Origin: an uncultured Ruminococcus sp.
Lineage (GTDB): Bacteria; Bacillota; Clostridia; Oscillospirales; Ruminococcaceae
Assembly (NCBI GenBank): GCA_947174085.1
Contig: CAMWHN010000064.1
Location: 1-9,681 of the forward strand
Direction of reading: 5' to 3'
Length of the DNA: 9,681 bases
Shown: piece after piece, positions 1 through 5,097 of the stretch
How the letters are laid out: each line of letters starts with the position of its first letter
Numbering within the stretch: the first letter of the stretch is position 1
Notes under the pieces: model-generated
What the model saw: the letters and a program-made list of their open reading frames with translations, nothing else
Told to the model about the DNA's origin: nothing
Databases searched by the model: none
Translations under genes and position numbers: made by a program

Positions 1-4
1 ATAC

Positions 5-32
5 TATTGTCAAGCAAAAAAATAAAAAAATT
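5..32 (-). promoter_or_regulatory. Partial promoter (-35) and copy 1 of a 28-bp repeat
   Basis: On the minus strand this reads as a T-rich tract followed by TTGACA (8-13), and any -10 box would lie beyond the window edge. The 28 bp match 210-237 without gaps at 25 of 28 positions, and that second copy is part of a complete promoter. The copies are 205 bp apart. I infer that a second minus-strand transcript of similar type starts just outside the window. AT-richness inflates part of the match, but the shared TATTGTCAAG core is specific. Confidence 0.4.
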
Positions 33-60
33 TTTTCTAATCAAAATAATAGCTTTTTCT

Positions 61-105
61 TTTGAATCATATCTAAAATTTTACATATTATTTGGGAGAT
101 TCAAA
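61..105. repeat. Second inverted repeat, 8-bp arms
   Basis: TTTGAATC (61-68) is perfectly complementary to GATTCAAA (98-105). Inside it lies a smaller palindromic stretch, TAAAATTTTA, flanked by ATAT on both sides. It sits downstream of the minus-strand hairpin at 121-182 and could form the second stem of a longer RNA if transcription runs past 112. The arms are AT-rich, so stability is modest. Confidence 0.35.
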
Positions 106-111
106 TTTCTG

Positions 112-183
112 CAAAAATATAAGCTAGGAATATTTGAAAGATAGGGACTACAATGATCCGGATTAGCAAATAAACCTAGCTTT
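112..183 (-). ncRNA. Candidate small structured RNA, unrecognised class
   Basis: Arms 121-128 (AAGCTAGG) and 175-182 (CCTAGCTT) pair perfectly over 8 bp. A symmetric AA/AA internal loop follows, then a second 6-bp stem (131-136 with 167-172), closing a 30-nt apical loop that contains the self-complementary octamer ATCCGGAT (157-164). A consensus minus-strand promoter places the predicted start at about 182-183, the first base of the stem. On the minus strand the hairpin is followed by AUAUUUUUGC, which is terminator-like, so the RNA may be only about 70 nt. Alternatively it extends through the 61-105 stem to the T-rich tract at 15-37, giving about 165 nt. No significant open reading frame lies in it. 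I do not recognise it as a known riboswitch, ribozyme, 6S RNA or tracrRNA. Transcription and size are inferred. Confidence 0.45.
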
Positions 184-189
184 AATCAC

Positions 190-218
190 ATTATATCTCA
201 AGATTGCAATATTGTCAA
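190..218 (-). promoter_or_regulatory. Consensus sigma-A promoter for the minus-strand small RNA
   Basis: On the minus strand this reads TTGACA (218-213), a 17-bp spacer, then TATAAT (195-190). Both hexamers are exact consensus. A T-rich stretch directly upstream could act as an UP element. The predicted start falls 7-8 bases downstream at about 182-183, exactly where the 121-182 hairpin begins. That coincidence supports a real transcription unit. Confidence 0.65.
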
Positions 219-229
219 GTAAAATCATA

Positions 230-257
230 AAAAAATTCAGAAATTTCTGAATTTTTT
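230..257. terminator. Perfect 28-bp AT-rich palindrome, possible terminator
   Basis: Positions 230-243 are the exact reverse complement of 244-257, centred on AAATTT, with TTCAG/CTGAA as the only GC-bearing part. As RNA on either strand it forms a roughly 11-bp stem ending in a run of U, so it could be a weak intrinsic terminator. On the minus strand it would insulate the small-RNA promoter immediately downstream. An operator for a dimeric regulator is an alternative. Confidence 0.4.
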
Positions 258-391
258 CAGCTAGTAGTTACAGTCATATGCATTTTCAGCCAATGTTTTA
301 AAATAACCCAGAAATTTTTCAGTGAACTTTTTTGACATGCTGAAAAGCCGTGTTTTTTCACAGATTTTTTTGTATGATTTTTAATTTTCAG
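254..391. repeat. Non-coding stretch with repeated TTTTCAG motif
   Basis: TTTTCAG occurs at 254-260, 283-289, 316-322 and 385-391, and once inverted (CTGAAAA) at 340-346. No open reading frame here has a ribosome binding site. TTGACA at 332-337 has no -10 box at a workable distance, while TTGTAT (370-375), 18 bp and TATGCT (394-399) is a weak candidate promoter for the downstream small gene. The repeats may be binding sites or chance in AT-rich DNA. Confidence 0.25.
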
Positions 392-433
392 GATATGCTA
401 TTAATAATCTTATACAGAAAGGAGCTGTTTTTT

Positions 434-634
434 ATGAAAAAACATTCTGAAAAAACGGGCAAAGAACGTTTTCCATTCTCACAGGAAAAAAATGCACAAG
501 GTGAATTATATTGCGCTTCTGAAACAGAAATGACTGGATTAATTCCGTCAGGACTTCCAGACGAATCCGAACGGGAAAATTATCAGCATATTTTCCCATA
601 TTTGCCACCATATTCAGACGGCGCACCTGCTTAG
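434..634 (+). CDS. Small hypothetical protein (66 aa)
   Basis: I do not recognise this protein. The open frame extends upstream to 350, but the ATG at 434 is chosen because AAAGGAG lies at 418-424, nine bases before it. The product is hydrophilic, with a lysine-rich start (MKKHSEKTGKERF), one cysteine and no membrane segment or signal peptide. Its second half is more distinctive: a TGLIPSGLP segment, an acidic stretch (DESEREN), then a Tyr/Pro-rich tail with FPYLPPY. Such spacing of Pro, Gly and Tyr suggests a short conserved peptide with a partner rather than an enzyme, but that is inference. The stop TAG is followed at once by TAA, and a strong terminator sits six bases further on, so the gene is probably monocistronic. 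The good ribosome binding site and dedicated terminator make it likely real. Confidence 0.65.
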   Translation: MKKHSEKTGKERFPFSQEKNAQGELYCASETEMTGLIPSGLPDESERENYQHIFPYLPPYSDGAPA

Positions 635-640
635 TAAATA

Positions 641-683
641 TCAGCCTTTTTTATAATTTTTGTAAAAAAGGCTGATTTTTTTT
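641..683 (+). terminator. Strong intrinsic terminator after the small gene
   Basis: A perfect 12-bp stem pairs 641-652 (TCAGCCTTTTTT) with 664-675 around an 11-nt loop, followed by eight T (676-683). It separates the small gene from the ribosomal operon. The A-rich bases before the stem give a partly bidirectional character. Confidence 0.9.
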
Positions 684-702
684 AAAATTTTAAAATCAGG
701 GC

Positions 703-731
703 TTGACAAATCTGTTTTTTTATGTTAAAAT
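703..731 (+). promoter_or_regulatory. Sigma-A promoter of the rplU operon
   Basis: TTGACA (703-708), a 17-bp spacer and TAAAAT (726-731) form the promoter. A TG dinucleotide at 723-724 makes it an extended -10. Transcription should begin near 738. This strength is expected for a ribosomal protein operon, and no other convincing promoter is seen before 4554. Confidence 0.88.
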
Positions 732-737
732 AGTCTT

Positions 738-820
738 GCCGCATGTGTTAGGCATAAAAAAGTACAGGTTTTCTGTCGCCGAATACAGCGAGTTTTTAAA
801 AAAGGCAGGTGCCAAAAGTT
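738..820 (+). promoter_or_regulatory. Probable L21 leader (5' UTR structure)
   Basis: The untranslated stretch between the predicted start and rplU contains several short stems: TGCC...GGCA near 738-754, ACAG...CTGT near 763-776, and TCGC...GCGA near 775-792. An A-rich linker and the ribosome binding site follow. Firmicute rplU mRNAs commonly carry an L21 leader, thought to be bound by L21 for feedback control. Position and size fit, but I assign it by context and have not matched the family consensus. Confidence 0.5.
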
Positions 821-1132
821 ATGTACGCAGTGATTGAAACAGGCGGTAAGCAGGTTAGAGTACAGGAAGGCGATATTATTTTTATCGAAAAACTGAATGT
901 AGGAGCTGACCAGACTGTTAATTTCGACAAAATCGTTGCTTTAGGAGCAGACGATGGTTTGAAAATTGGTACACCTTATGTAGAGGGTGCAACAGTTTCC
1001 GCAAAGGTTCTCAAAAATGGCAAGGCTAAGAAAATTACTGTTTTCACTTACAAGCCCAAAAAAGGCGAAAAGCGCAAAATGGGTCACAGACAGCCTTACA
1101 CACAAGTGCAGATTGAAACAATCAACGCATGA
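821..1132 (+). CDS. rplU: 50S ribosomal protein L21
   Basis: L21 is a structural component of the large ribosomal subunit that contacts 23S rRNA. The 103-residue product starts MYAVIETGGKQVRVQEGD, the typical family N-terminus, and ends with the basic KRKMGHRQPYTQVQI signature. Length agrees with the usual 100-105 residues. The frame also opens at a GTG at 809, but ATG 821 is preferred because it gives the canonical N-terminus and has AGGTG (807-811) nine bases upstream. It is the first gene of the operon, and its TGA stop overlaps the start of prp in ATGA, implying translational coupling. Autoregulation through the leader is likely. Confidence 0.97.
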   Translation: MYAVIETGGKQVRVQEGDIIFIEKLNVGADQTVNFDKIVALGADDGLKIGTPYVEGATVSAKVLKNGKAKKITVFTYKPKKGEKRKMGHRQPYTQVQIETINA

Positions 1133-1446
1133 TTAAAGCTGTTTTTCAAAAACAAAACGGCAAATTCTGTAGCTGTTCTATTAAAGGACATGCAGATTAT
1201 GCAGATATGGGACAAGATATTATTTGTGCGTCAGTTTCTTCAGCCGTGCAATTGACGGCGAATTTAATCACAGAAAGCTTTCATGAACAAGCTGATATTT
1301 CTGCTAAAAATAATATTATTAAAATTTGTTTAAAACAAGTACAAACCGGAAACGGAGCTGTTATTTTAGACGGGTTATTTGTTCATCTGCAATGTATTTC
1401 GGAAGAATATCCAGATAATATTAAAATTCAAGTTTCGGAGGTGTAA
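1129..1446 (+). CDS. prp: Ribosomal-processing cysteine protease Prp
   Basis: Prp (YsxB) removes the N-terminal extension of ribosomal protein L27 in Firmicutes and related bacteria, a step needed for functional ribosomes. The 105-residue product shows the family catalytic pair: His21 in the KGHADYA motif and Cys33 in DIICASVSSAVQ. Length matches the family. The gene lies between rplU and rpmA, the standard position, and the substrate L27 directly downstream carries the expected cleavage site. The start overlaps the rplU stop by four bases, so translation depends on coupling. Its TAA stop lies one base after the rpmA ribosome binding site, which is itself inside the end of prp. Confidence 0.95.
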   Translation: MIKAVFQKQNGKFCSCSIKGHADYADMGQDIICASVSSAVQLTANLITESFHEQADISAKNNIIKICLKQVQTGNGAVILDGLFVHLQCISEEYPDNIKIQVSEV

Positions 1447-1449
1447 TAA

Positions 1450-1728
1450 ATGCTTAGAATCAGTATGCAATTTTTTGCACATAAAAAAGGTATGGGTTCT
1501 ACCAAGAATGGTCGTGACTCTGAATCCAAAAGATTAGGTGTGAAGCGTGCAGACGGTCAGTTTGTAACTGCTGGTAATATTATTGTTCGTCAGCGTGGCA
1601 CACACATTCACCCAGGTGTTGGTGTAGGTCGTGGCTCTGATGATACTCTGTTTGCAACTGTTGATGGCAGAGTAAAATTCGAGCGTTGGGGACGTGACCG
1701 CAAGCGTGTCAGCGTTTATGCCGACTAA
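1450..1728 (+). CDS. rpmA: 50S ribosomal protein L27, with cleavable N-terminal extension
   Basis: L27 sits near the peptidyl-transferase centre of the large subunit. The 92-residue precursor begins MLRISMQFFA followed by HKKGMGSTKNGRDS. The QFFA/H junction is the Prp cleavage position known from Firmicutes, so the mature protein would start at His11 and have 82 residues. The core signature with RQRGT, HPGVGVGRG and DDTLFA is intact. The site has methionine at position 6 where LQFFA is usual. The ribosome binding site GGAGGTG (1437-1443) lies six bases before the ATG. A hairpin follows the stop. Confidence 0.97.
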   Translation: MLRISMQFFAHKKGMGSTKNGRDSESKRLGVKRADGQFVTAGNIIVRQRGTHIHPGVGVGRGSDDTLFATVDGRVKFERWGRDRKRVSVYAD

Positions 1729-1739
1729 GTTTTTTTGAG

Positions 1740-1788
1740 AAAACAATAAATCCCTCGCTTTTTCGTGGAAAGCTTGGGATTTTGTTTT
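1740..1788 (+). terminator. Hairpin between rpmA and obgE, probable attenuating terminator
   Basis: AAATCCC (1748-1754) pairs with GGGATTT (1776-1782). The stem can extend outward through AAAAC/GTTTT (1740-1744 with 1784-1788) past a small bulge, and an inner stem GCTTT/AAAGC (1757-1761 with 1769-1773) closes the loop. The T-run is interrupted (TTTTGTTTT), so termination is probably partial, letting more ribosomal protein than Obg be made. An alternative pairing joins TCGCTTT (1755-1761) to AAAGCGA (1789-1795), directly beside the obgE ribosome binding site. Confidence 0.6.
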
Positions 1789-1809
1789 AAAGCGAAAGGA
1801 TGAAAAGCA

Positions 1810-3087
1810 ATGTTTGTCGATAAAGCCAAAATTAAAATTAAAGCAGGCAACGGCGGTGACGGTGCTGTATCTTTTCACAGGGAAAAATATGTTGCAGCCG
1901 GCGGACCTGATGGCGGTGACGGCGGAAACGGCGGAAATATTATTTTTCAAGTAGATGATAATTTTTCTACTCTAATTGATTTTCGTTATAAAAGAAAATA
2001 TATTGCACAAAACGGAGAAAACGGCGGTGCGAAACGCTGTACTGGAAAAAGTGCGCCTGATTTAATTATTAAAGTTCCTCGTGGTACGCTAATTAAAGAT
2101 GCGGAAACTGGTCGTATTATGGCAGATATGTCTGATGATGAACCCCATGTTTTAGCAAAAGGTGGACGTGGTGGGAAAGGCAATTCTAATTTTGCAACTT
2201 CTACCAGACAAATTCCAAAATTTGCAAAACCGGGTTTCACTGGTGAAAGTTTTGATATAACGCTGGAATTAAAATTATTAGCAGATGTAGGACTGGTCGG
2301 TTTTCCAAATGTCGGAAAATCAACATTGATTTCTGTTGTCAGTGCGGCAAAGCCTAAAATTGCAAATTATCATTTTACAACTTTAACGCCTGTGTTGGGT
2401 GTCGTGCGCTTAGATGAAGAACGTTCTTTTGTGATGGCAGATATTCCGGGCTTAATCGAAGGTGCGAGCGAGGGAACTGGATTAGGACATGAATTTTTGC
2501 GCCATGTGGAAAGATGTAGATTAATTTTGCATGTTATTGACGTATCCGGTTCAGAGGGACGTAATCCAGTAGAAGATTTTGAAAAAATTAATCAAGAATT
2601 AGCAAATTTCAGTGAATCTCTTGCAGAATGTCCGCAAATTGTAGTTGCAAATAAATCTGATATGGCAACACCAGAACAAATTGCAGAATTAGAAAATTTT
2701 GTAACAGCAAAAAATTTGAAATTTTATGCAATTTCTGCTGTAACTACCAAAGGCACAAGAGAATTAATGCAGATTGTCAGTGAAGAATTATCTAAATTAC
2801 CGCCTGTGAAAATTTTTGAAGCACAGCCTCTCACACTTGCAGACTGGGAAACAAAACTTTCTTCCAGACAAGAATTTGAAATTGAAATAGAAGATAATAT
2901 TTATTATATTTCTGCGCCTTGGCTTGCGCCGATTCTAAGAACTGTGAATATGCAAGATTATTCTTCTTTGCAGTATTTTCAAAGAGTATTGCGCTCTAGT
3001 GGTATTATTGATAAACTCGAAGAATTGGGCATACAAGAGGGAGATACAGTGAATATTTTCGGCTTTGAATTTGATTATATCAGGTAA
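1810..3087 (+). CDS. obgE: GTPase Obg (CgtA), ribosome assembly
   Basis: Obg is an essential GTPase that works in late 50S subunit assembly and stress responses. All three parts are present in this 425-residue protein. The first is a glycine-rich Obg fold (about 1-157, with repeated GGDGG-type turns). The second is the G domain, with G1 GFPNVGKST at 164-172, switch residues TTLTPVLG, G3 DIPGLIEGA from 211, G4 NKSD from 281 and G5 SAV near 312. The third is an Obg C-terminal (OCT) domain from about 345 to the end. Length is normal for Firmicutes. The ATG at 1810 has AAAGGA (1795-1800) nine bases upstream. Its place after rpmA is conserved, and the intergenic hairpin probably lowers its expression relative to L21 and L27. 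Confidence 0.97.
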   Translation: MFVDKAKIKIKAGNGGDGAVSFHREKYVAAGGPDGGDGGNGGNIIFQVDDNFSTLIDFRYKRKYIAQNGENGGAKRCTGKSAPDLIIKVPRGTLIKDAETGRIMADMSDDEPHVLAKGGRGGKGNSNFATSTRQIPKFAKPGFTGESFDITLELKLLADVGLVGFPNVGKSTLISVVSAAKPKIANYHFTTLTPVLGVVRLDEERSFVMADIPGLIEGASEGTGLGHEFLRHVERCRLILHVIDVSGSEGRNPVEDFEKINQELANFSESLAECPQIVVANKSDMATPEQIAELENFVTAKNLKFYAISAVTTKGTRELMQIVSEELSKLPPVKIFEAQPLTLADWETKLSSRQEFEIEIEDNIYYISAPWLAPILRTVNMQDYSSLQYFQRVLRSSGIIDKLEELGIQEGDTVNIFGFEFDYIR

Positions 3088-3099
3088 TAAATAATAATT

Positions 3100-3513
3100 A
3101 TGATAAATAATATGCTGTTATCAGAACAGGAAGCAAGGCAATTTAGTCCGTTAACACTTGCATTTCTTGGCGATAGTGTCTATGAGTTTATGATTCGTAC
3201 AGCAATTGTAAAACAGGGCAATACGGCTGTTCATAAATTGCATAATGCAAAAATTAAGCTGGTATGCGCTTTTTATCAAGCTCGTGTATCTGAAAAGCTT
3301 ATTTTCACAGAACAGGAACAAGCAGTTTTTCAACGTGGTAAAAATGCTGTTAGTACGATTCCTAAAAGTGCAAAACCTGTGGACTATCGAAAAGCAACGG
3401 GATTAGAAGCCGTTTTCGGCTATCTGCATCTTTCCGGTAATACCCAACGGCTAGAAGAATTATTCCAGCAAATCTGGAATATGCAAGCAGAAATTTTAAA
3501 TAACAAGGAGTGA
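3100..3513 (+). CDS. mrnC: Mini-ribonuclease III
   Basis: Mini-III is a dimeric RNase III-like nuclease without a double-stranded-RNA-binding domain, known in Bacillus to trim the ends of 23S rRNA. The 137-residue product has the LAFLGDSVYE signature with catalytic Asp25, and YRKATGLEAVFGYLHL with the second acidic residue Glu103. Length agrees with the family (about 130-145). The start is uncertain: ATG 3100 and ATG 3112 both precede the conserved core, and neither has a well-placed ribosome binding site. The nearest is CAGGT at 3081-3085, inside the end of obgE, so translation is probably coupled to obgE. The neighbours, all ribosome-biogenesis genes, fit the role. Confidence 0.93.
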   Translation: MINNMLLSEQEARQFSPLTLAFLGDSVYEFMIRTAIVKQGNTAVHKLHNAKIKLVCAFYQARVSEKLIFTEQEQAVFQRGKNAVSTIPKSAKPVDYRKATGLEAVFGYLHLSGNTQRLEELFQQIWNMQAEILNNKE

Positions 3514-3521
3514 ATTTTTTC

Positions 3522-4259
3522 ATGTCAGGACATTCCAAATGGAATAATATCAAACGTAAAAAAGAAGCAACTGACGCAGTCAAAGCAAAAATTTTTACGA
3601 AAATTGGGCGTGAAATGATTGTTTGCATTAAAGAGGGTGGCCCCGACCCAAATAGTAATGCAAAACTTCGTGATTTAATCGCAAAGGCAAAATCAAATAA
3701 TGTCCCAAATGATAATATCGAAAGATTAATTAAAAAAGCGTCTGGTGAGGGCAATAAAAATAATTATGAATCTATGGTCTATGAGGGGTATGGACCTAGT
3801 GGCGTTGCTGTAATTGTAGAATGCCTAACAGATAATAAAAATCGTACTGCGGCAGATGTTCGGCATTATTTTGATAAATTCGGCGGTAATCTAGGCACAA
3901 TTGGCTGTGTATCGTTTATGTTTTCTACAAAAGGCATTGTTGTTGTCGAAAATACAGAAATTGACGAAGATACGGCAATGGAAGATTGCTTTGAATGTGG
4001 TGGTGATGACCTCACAGTAGAAGAAGATACAATTATTATGGAATGTGATGCTAGCAATGTACATGCTATGCGAGAAGCCTTAACAGAAAAGGGCTATCAT
4101 GTTCTTTCGGCAGAAGCTGAAAAAATCCCATCTACTTATACGCAATTAACAGATGAAGATGCGATTAAAAAAATGCAGTTACTGCTGGAACATCTCGAAG
4201 AAAATGATGATGTTCAAAACGTATATCATAACTGGGAAATGTCTCAGGACGATGAGTAA
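3522..4259 (+). CDS. yebC: YebC/TACO1 family protein
   Basis: The 245-residue product begins MSGHSKWNNIKRKKEATDAVK, the hallmark of the YebC/PmpR/TACO1 family, and contains the conserved GGPDPNSNAKLRDLI and YEGYGPSGVAVIVE segments. Family members were first annotated as transcriptional regulators. Recent work on bacterial and mitochondrial members supports a translation factor that relieves ribosome stalling at proline-rich stretches. The frame also opens at ATG 3510, overlapping the mrnC stop, but ATG 3522 is preferred because it gives the canonical N-terminus and has AAGGAG (3505-3510) eleven bases upstream. Its position behind obgE and mrnC supports a translation role here. Length is typical. 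Confidence 0.95.
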   Translation: MSGHSKWNNIKRKKEATDAVKAKIFTKIGREMIVCIKEGGPDPNSNAKLRDLIAKAKSNNVPNDNIERLIKKASGEGNKNNYESMVYEGYGPSGVAVIVECLTDNKNRTAADVRHYFDKFGGNLGTIGCVSFMFSTKGIVVVENTEIDEDTAMEDCFECGGDDLTVEEDTIIMECDASNVHAMREALTEKGYHVLSAEAEKIPSTYTQLTDEDAIKKMQLLLEHLEENDDVQNVYHNWEMSQDDE

Positions 4260-4299
4260 TTTTATATTGACAGATAAATTATACAGGAGGTTTGACACA

Positions 4300-4554
4300 A
4301 TGAAAGGTACGGGTATTTTTAGACGGATTGATTCTTTGGGTAGATTTGTTTTGCCAAAAGAAATGAGAAAAACACTTAATATTAATCAAGATGATTATTT
4401 ACAGATTTTCCTTGAAGGTGATAGTATTATACTTCGTAAAAGTCAGCAAAAATGTATTATCTGTGATGCAGAAGAAACGATTCAAGAACCGTTTCGTGAA
4501 TTTCATGGAAAGAAAATTTGTAAAAACTGCTTAGAAATTTTGAAAAATTTATAA
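4300..4554 (+). CDS. AbrB/SpoVT-type regulator with zinc-ribbon-like tail
   Basis: The 84-residue product has an AbrB-type swapped-hairpin DNA-binding domain at about 1-48: MKGTGIFRRIDSLGRFVLPKEMR closely resembles the start of Bacillus AbrB. It is followed by a short cysteine module, C52-IIC-C55 and C74-KNC-C77, spaced like a zinc ribbon or treble clef. AbrB-fold proteins bind DNA as dimers or tetramers and often control transition-state or sporulation genes. The target here is unknown. The frame is open back to 4153 inside yebC, but ATG 4300 is preferred because a perfect AGGAGG (4285-4290) precedes it and the conserved domain starts there. It is the last gene of the operon, 40 bases after yebC, with a terminator directly behind. 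Confidence 0.88.
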   Translation: MKGTGIFRRIDSLGRFVLPKEMRKTLNINQDDYLQIFLEGDSIILRKSQQKCIICDAEETIQEPFREFHGKKICKNCLEILKNL

Positions 4555-4559
4555 TACAG

Positions 4560-4593
4560 AAAACACCGGAATCTACACGTTCCGGTGTTTTTT
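4560..4593. terminator. Bidirectional intrinsic terminator
   Basis: A perfect 12-bp GC-bearing stem pairs 4560-4571 (AAAACACCGGAA) with 4580-4591 around an 8-nt loop, with T-runs on both strands. It closes the plus-strand rplU operon and the convergent minus-strand unit that ends at 4603. Confidence 0.92.
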
Positions 4594-4602
4594 AATAAAA
4601 TT

Positions 4603-5073
4603 TTACTGGATATATACTTTTTTCATGACTTGCGGTTTCAAAGGCTTATCCATTGCATTTGTCTGCACACTTGCAATTTCGTCAACGACTTCTATGCCCG
4701 AAATAACTTTGCCAAACGCTGCATATTGTCCGTCTAAAAATACCGAATCTTTATGCACAATAAAAAATTGTGAGCTAGCAGAATTTGGATTATTTGCTCT
4801 CGCCATAGAAATGACACCTCTTGTATGGCTTAAATTATTTGGCACACCATTTGCTAAAAATTCGCCTTTGATATTCTCATCTGAACCGCCTGTACCTGTG
4901 CCACGTGGGCAACCGCCTTGAATCATAAAGCCGGAAATTACTCTGTGAAAAATTAAACCGTCATAAAAGCCTGATTTTACAAGCTTTTCAAAATTTGCGC
5001 AAGAAATCGGCGCAATTTCTGGATATAACTCCAGTTCAATTTTTTTACCGTTTTCCATTTCAATGACTACCAT
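4603..5073 (-). CDS. Cyclophilin-type peptidyl-prolyl cis-trans isomerase
   Basis: The enzyme accelerates cis-trans isomerisation of Xaa-Pro bonds during protein folding. The 156-residue single-domain product has no signal peptide, so it should be cytoplasmic. The active-site segment FHRVISGFMIQGG carries Arg44, Phe49 and Gln52, corresponding to the catalytic residues of cyclophilin A, and SQFFIV and LDGQYAAFGKV follow in the normal order. The tryptophan that confers cyclosporin sensitivity in human CypA is replaced by Phe just before LDG, as is common in bacteria. GGAGGT (5087-5082) precedes the ATG by eight bases. It is the last gene of its unit, 24 bases behind the AAA+ gene, and appears intact although the two upstream cistrons are not. 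Confidence 0.95.
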   Translation of the reverse strand: MVVIEMENGKKIELELYPEIAPISCANFEKLVKSGFYDGLIFHRVISGFMIQGGCPRGTGTGGSDENIKGEFLANGVPNNLSHTRGVISMARANNPNSASSQFFIVHKDSVFLDGQYAAFGKVISGIEVVDEIASVQTNAMDKPLKPQVMKKVYIQ

Positions 5074-5097
5074 AAAAAAATACCTCCGTTTTAAAAA

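Noticed and set aside
121..182. tracrRNA, riboswitch or small ribozyme identity for the hairpin
   Set aside because: No Cas gene or repeat is present, and I could not match conserved cores of hammerhead, twister, pistol, preQ1, c-di-GMP or T-box elements. It is left as an unrecognised structured RNA.
332..378. Promoter for the small gene from TTGACA at 332-337
   Set aside because: The nearest good -10 (TATGAT, 373-378) is 35 bases away, and nothing suitable lies at 16-18 bases.
1534..1950. 138-codon minus-strand frame across rpmA and obgE
   Set aside because: It is antisense to two certain genes, has no ribosome binding site evidence and shows no recognisable domain. It mirrors glycine- and valine-rich codons of the real genes.
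4267..4284. Separate promoter for the AbrB-type gene (TTGACA at 4267-4272)
   Set aside because: The only -10-like sequence (TTATAC, 4279-4284) is six bases away, far too close. The gene is better read as the end of the rplU operon.
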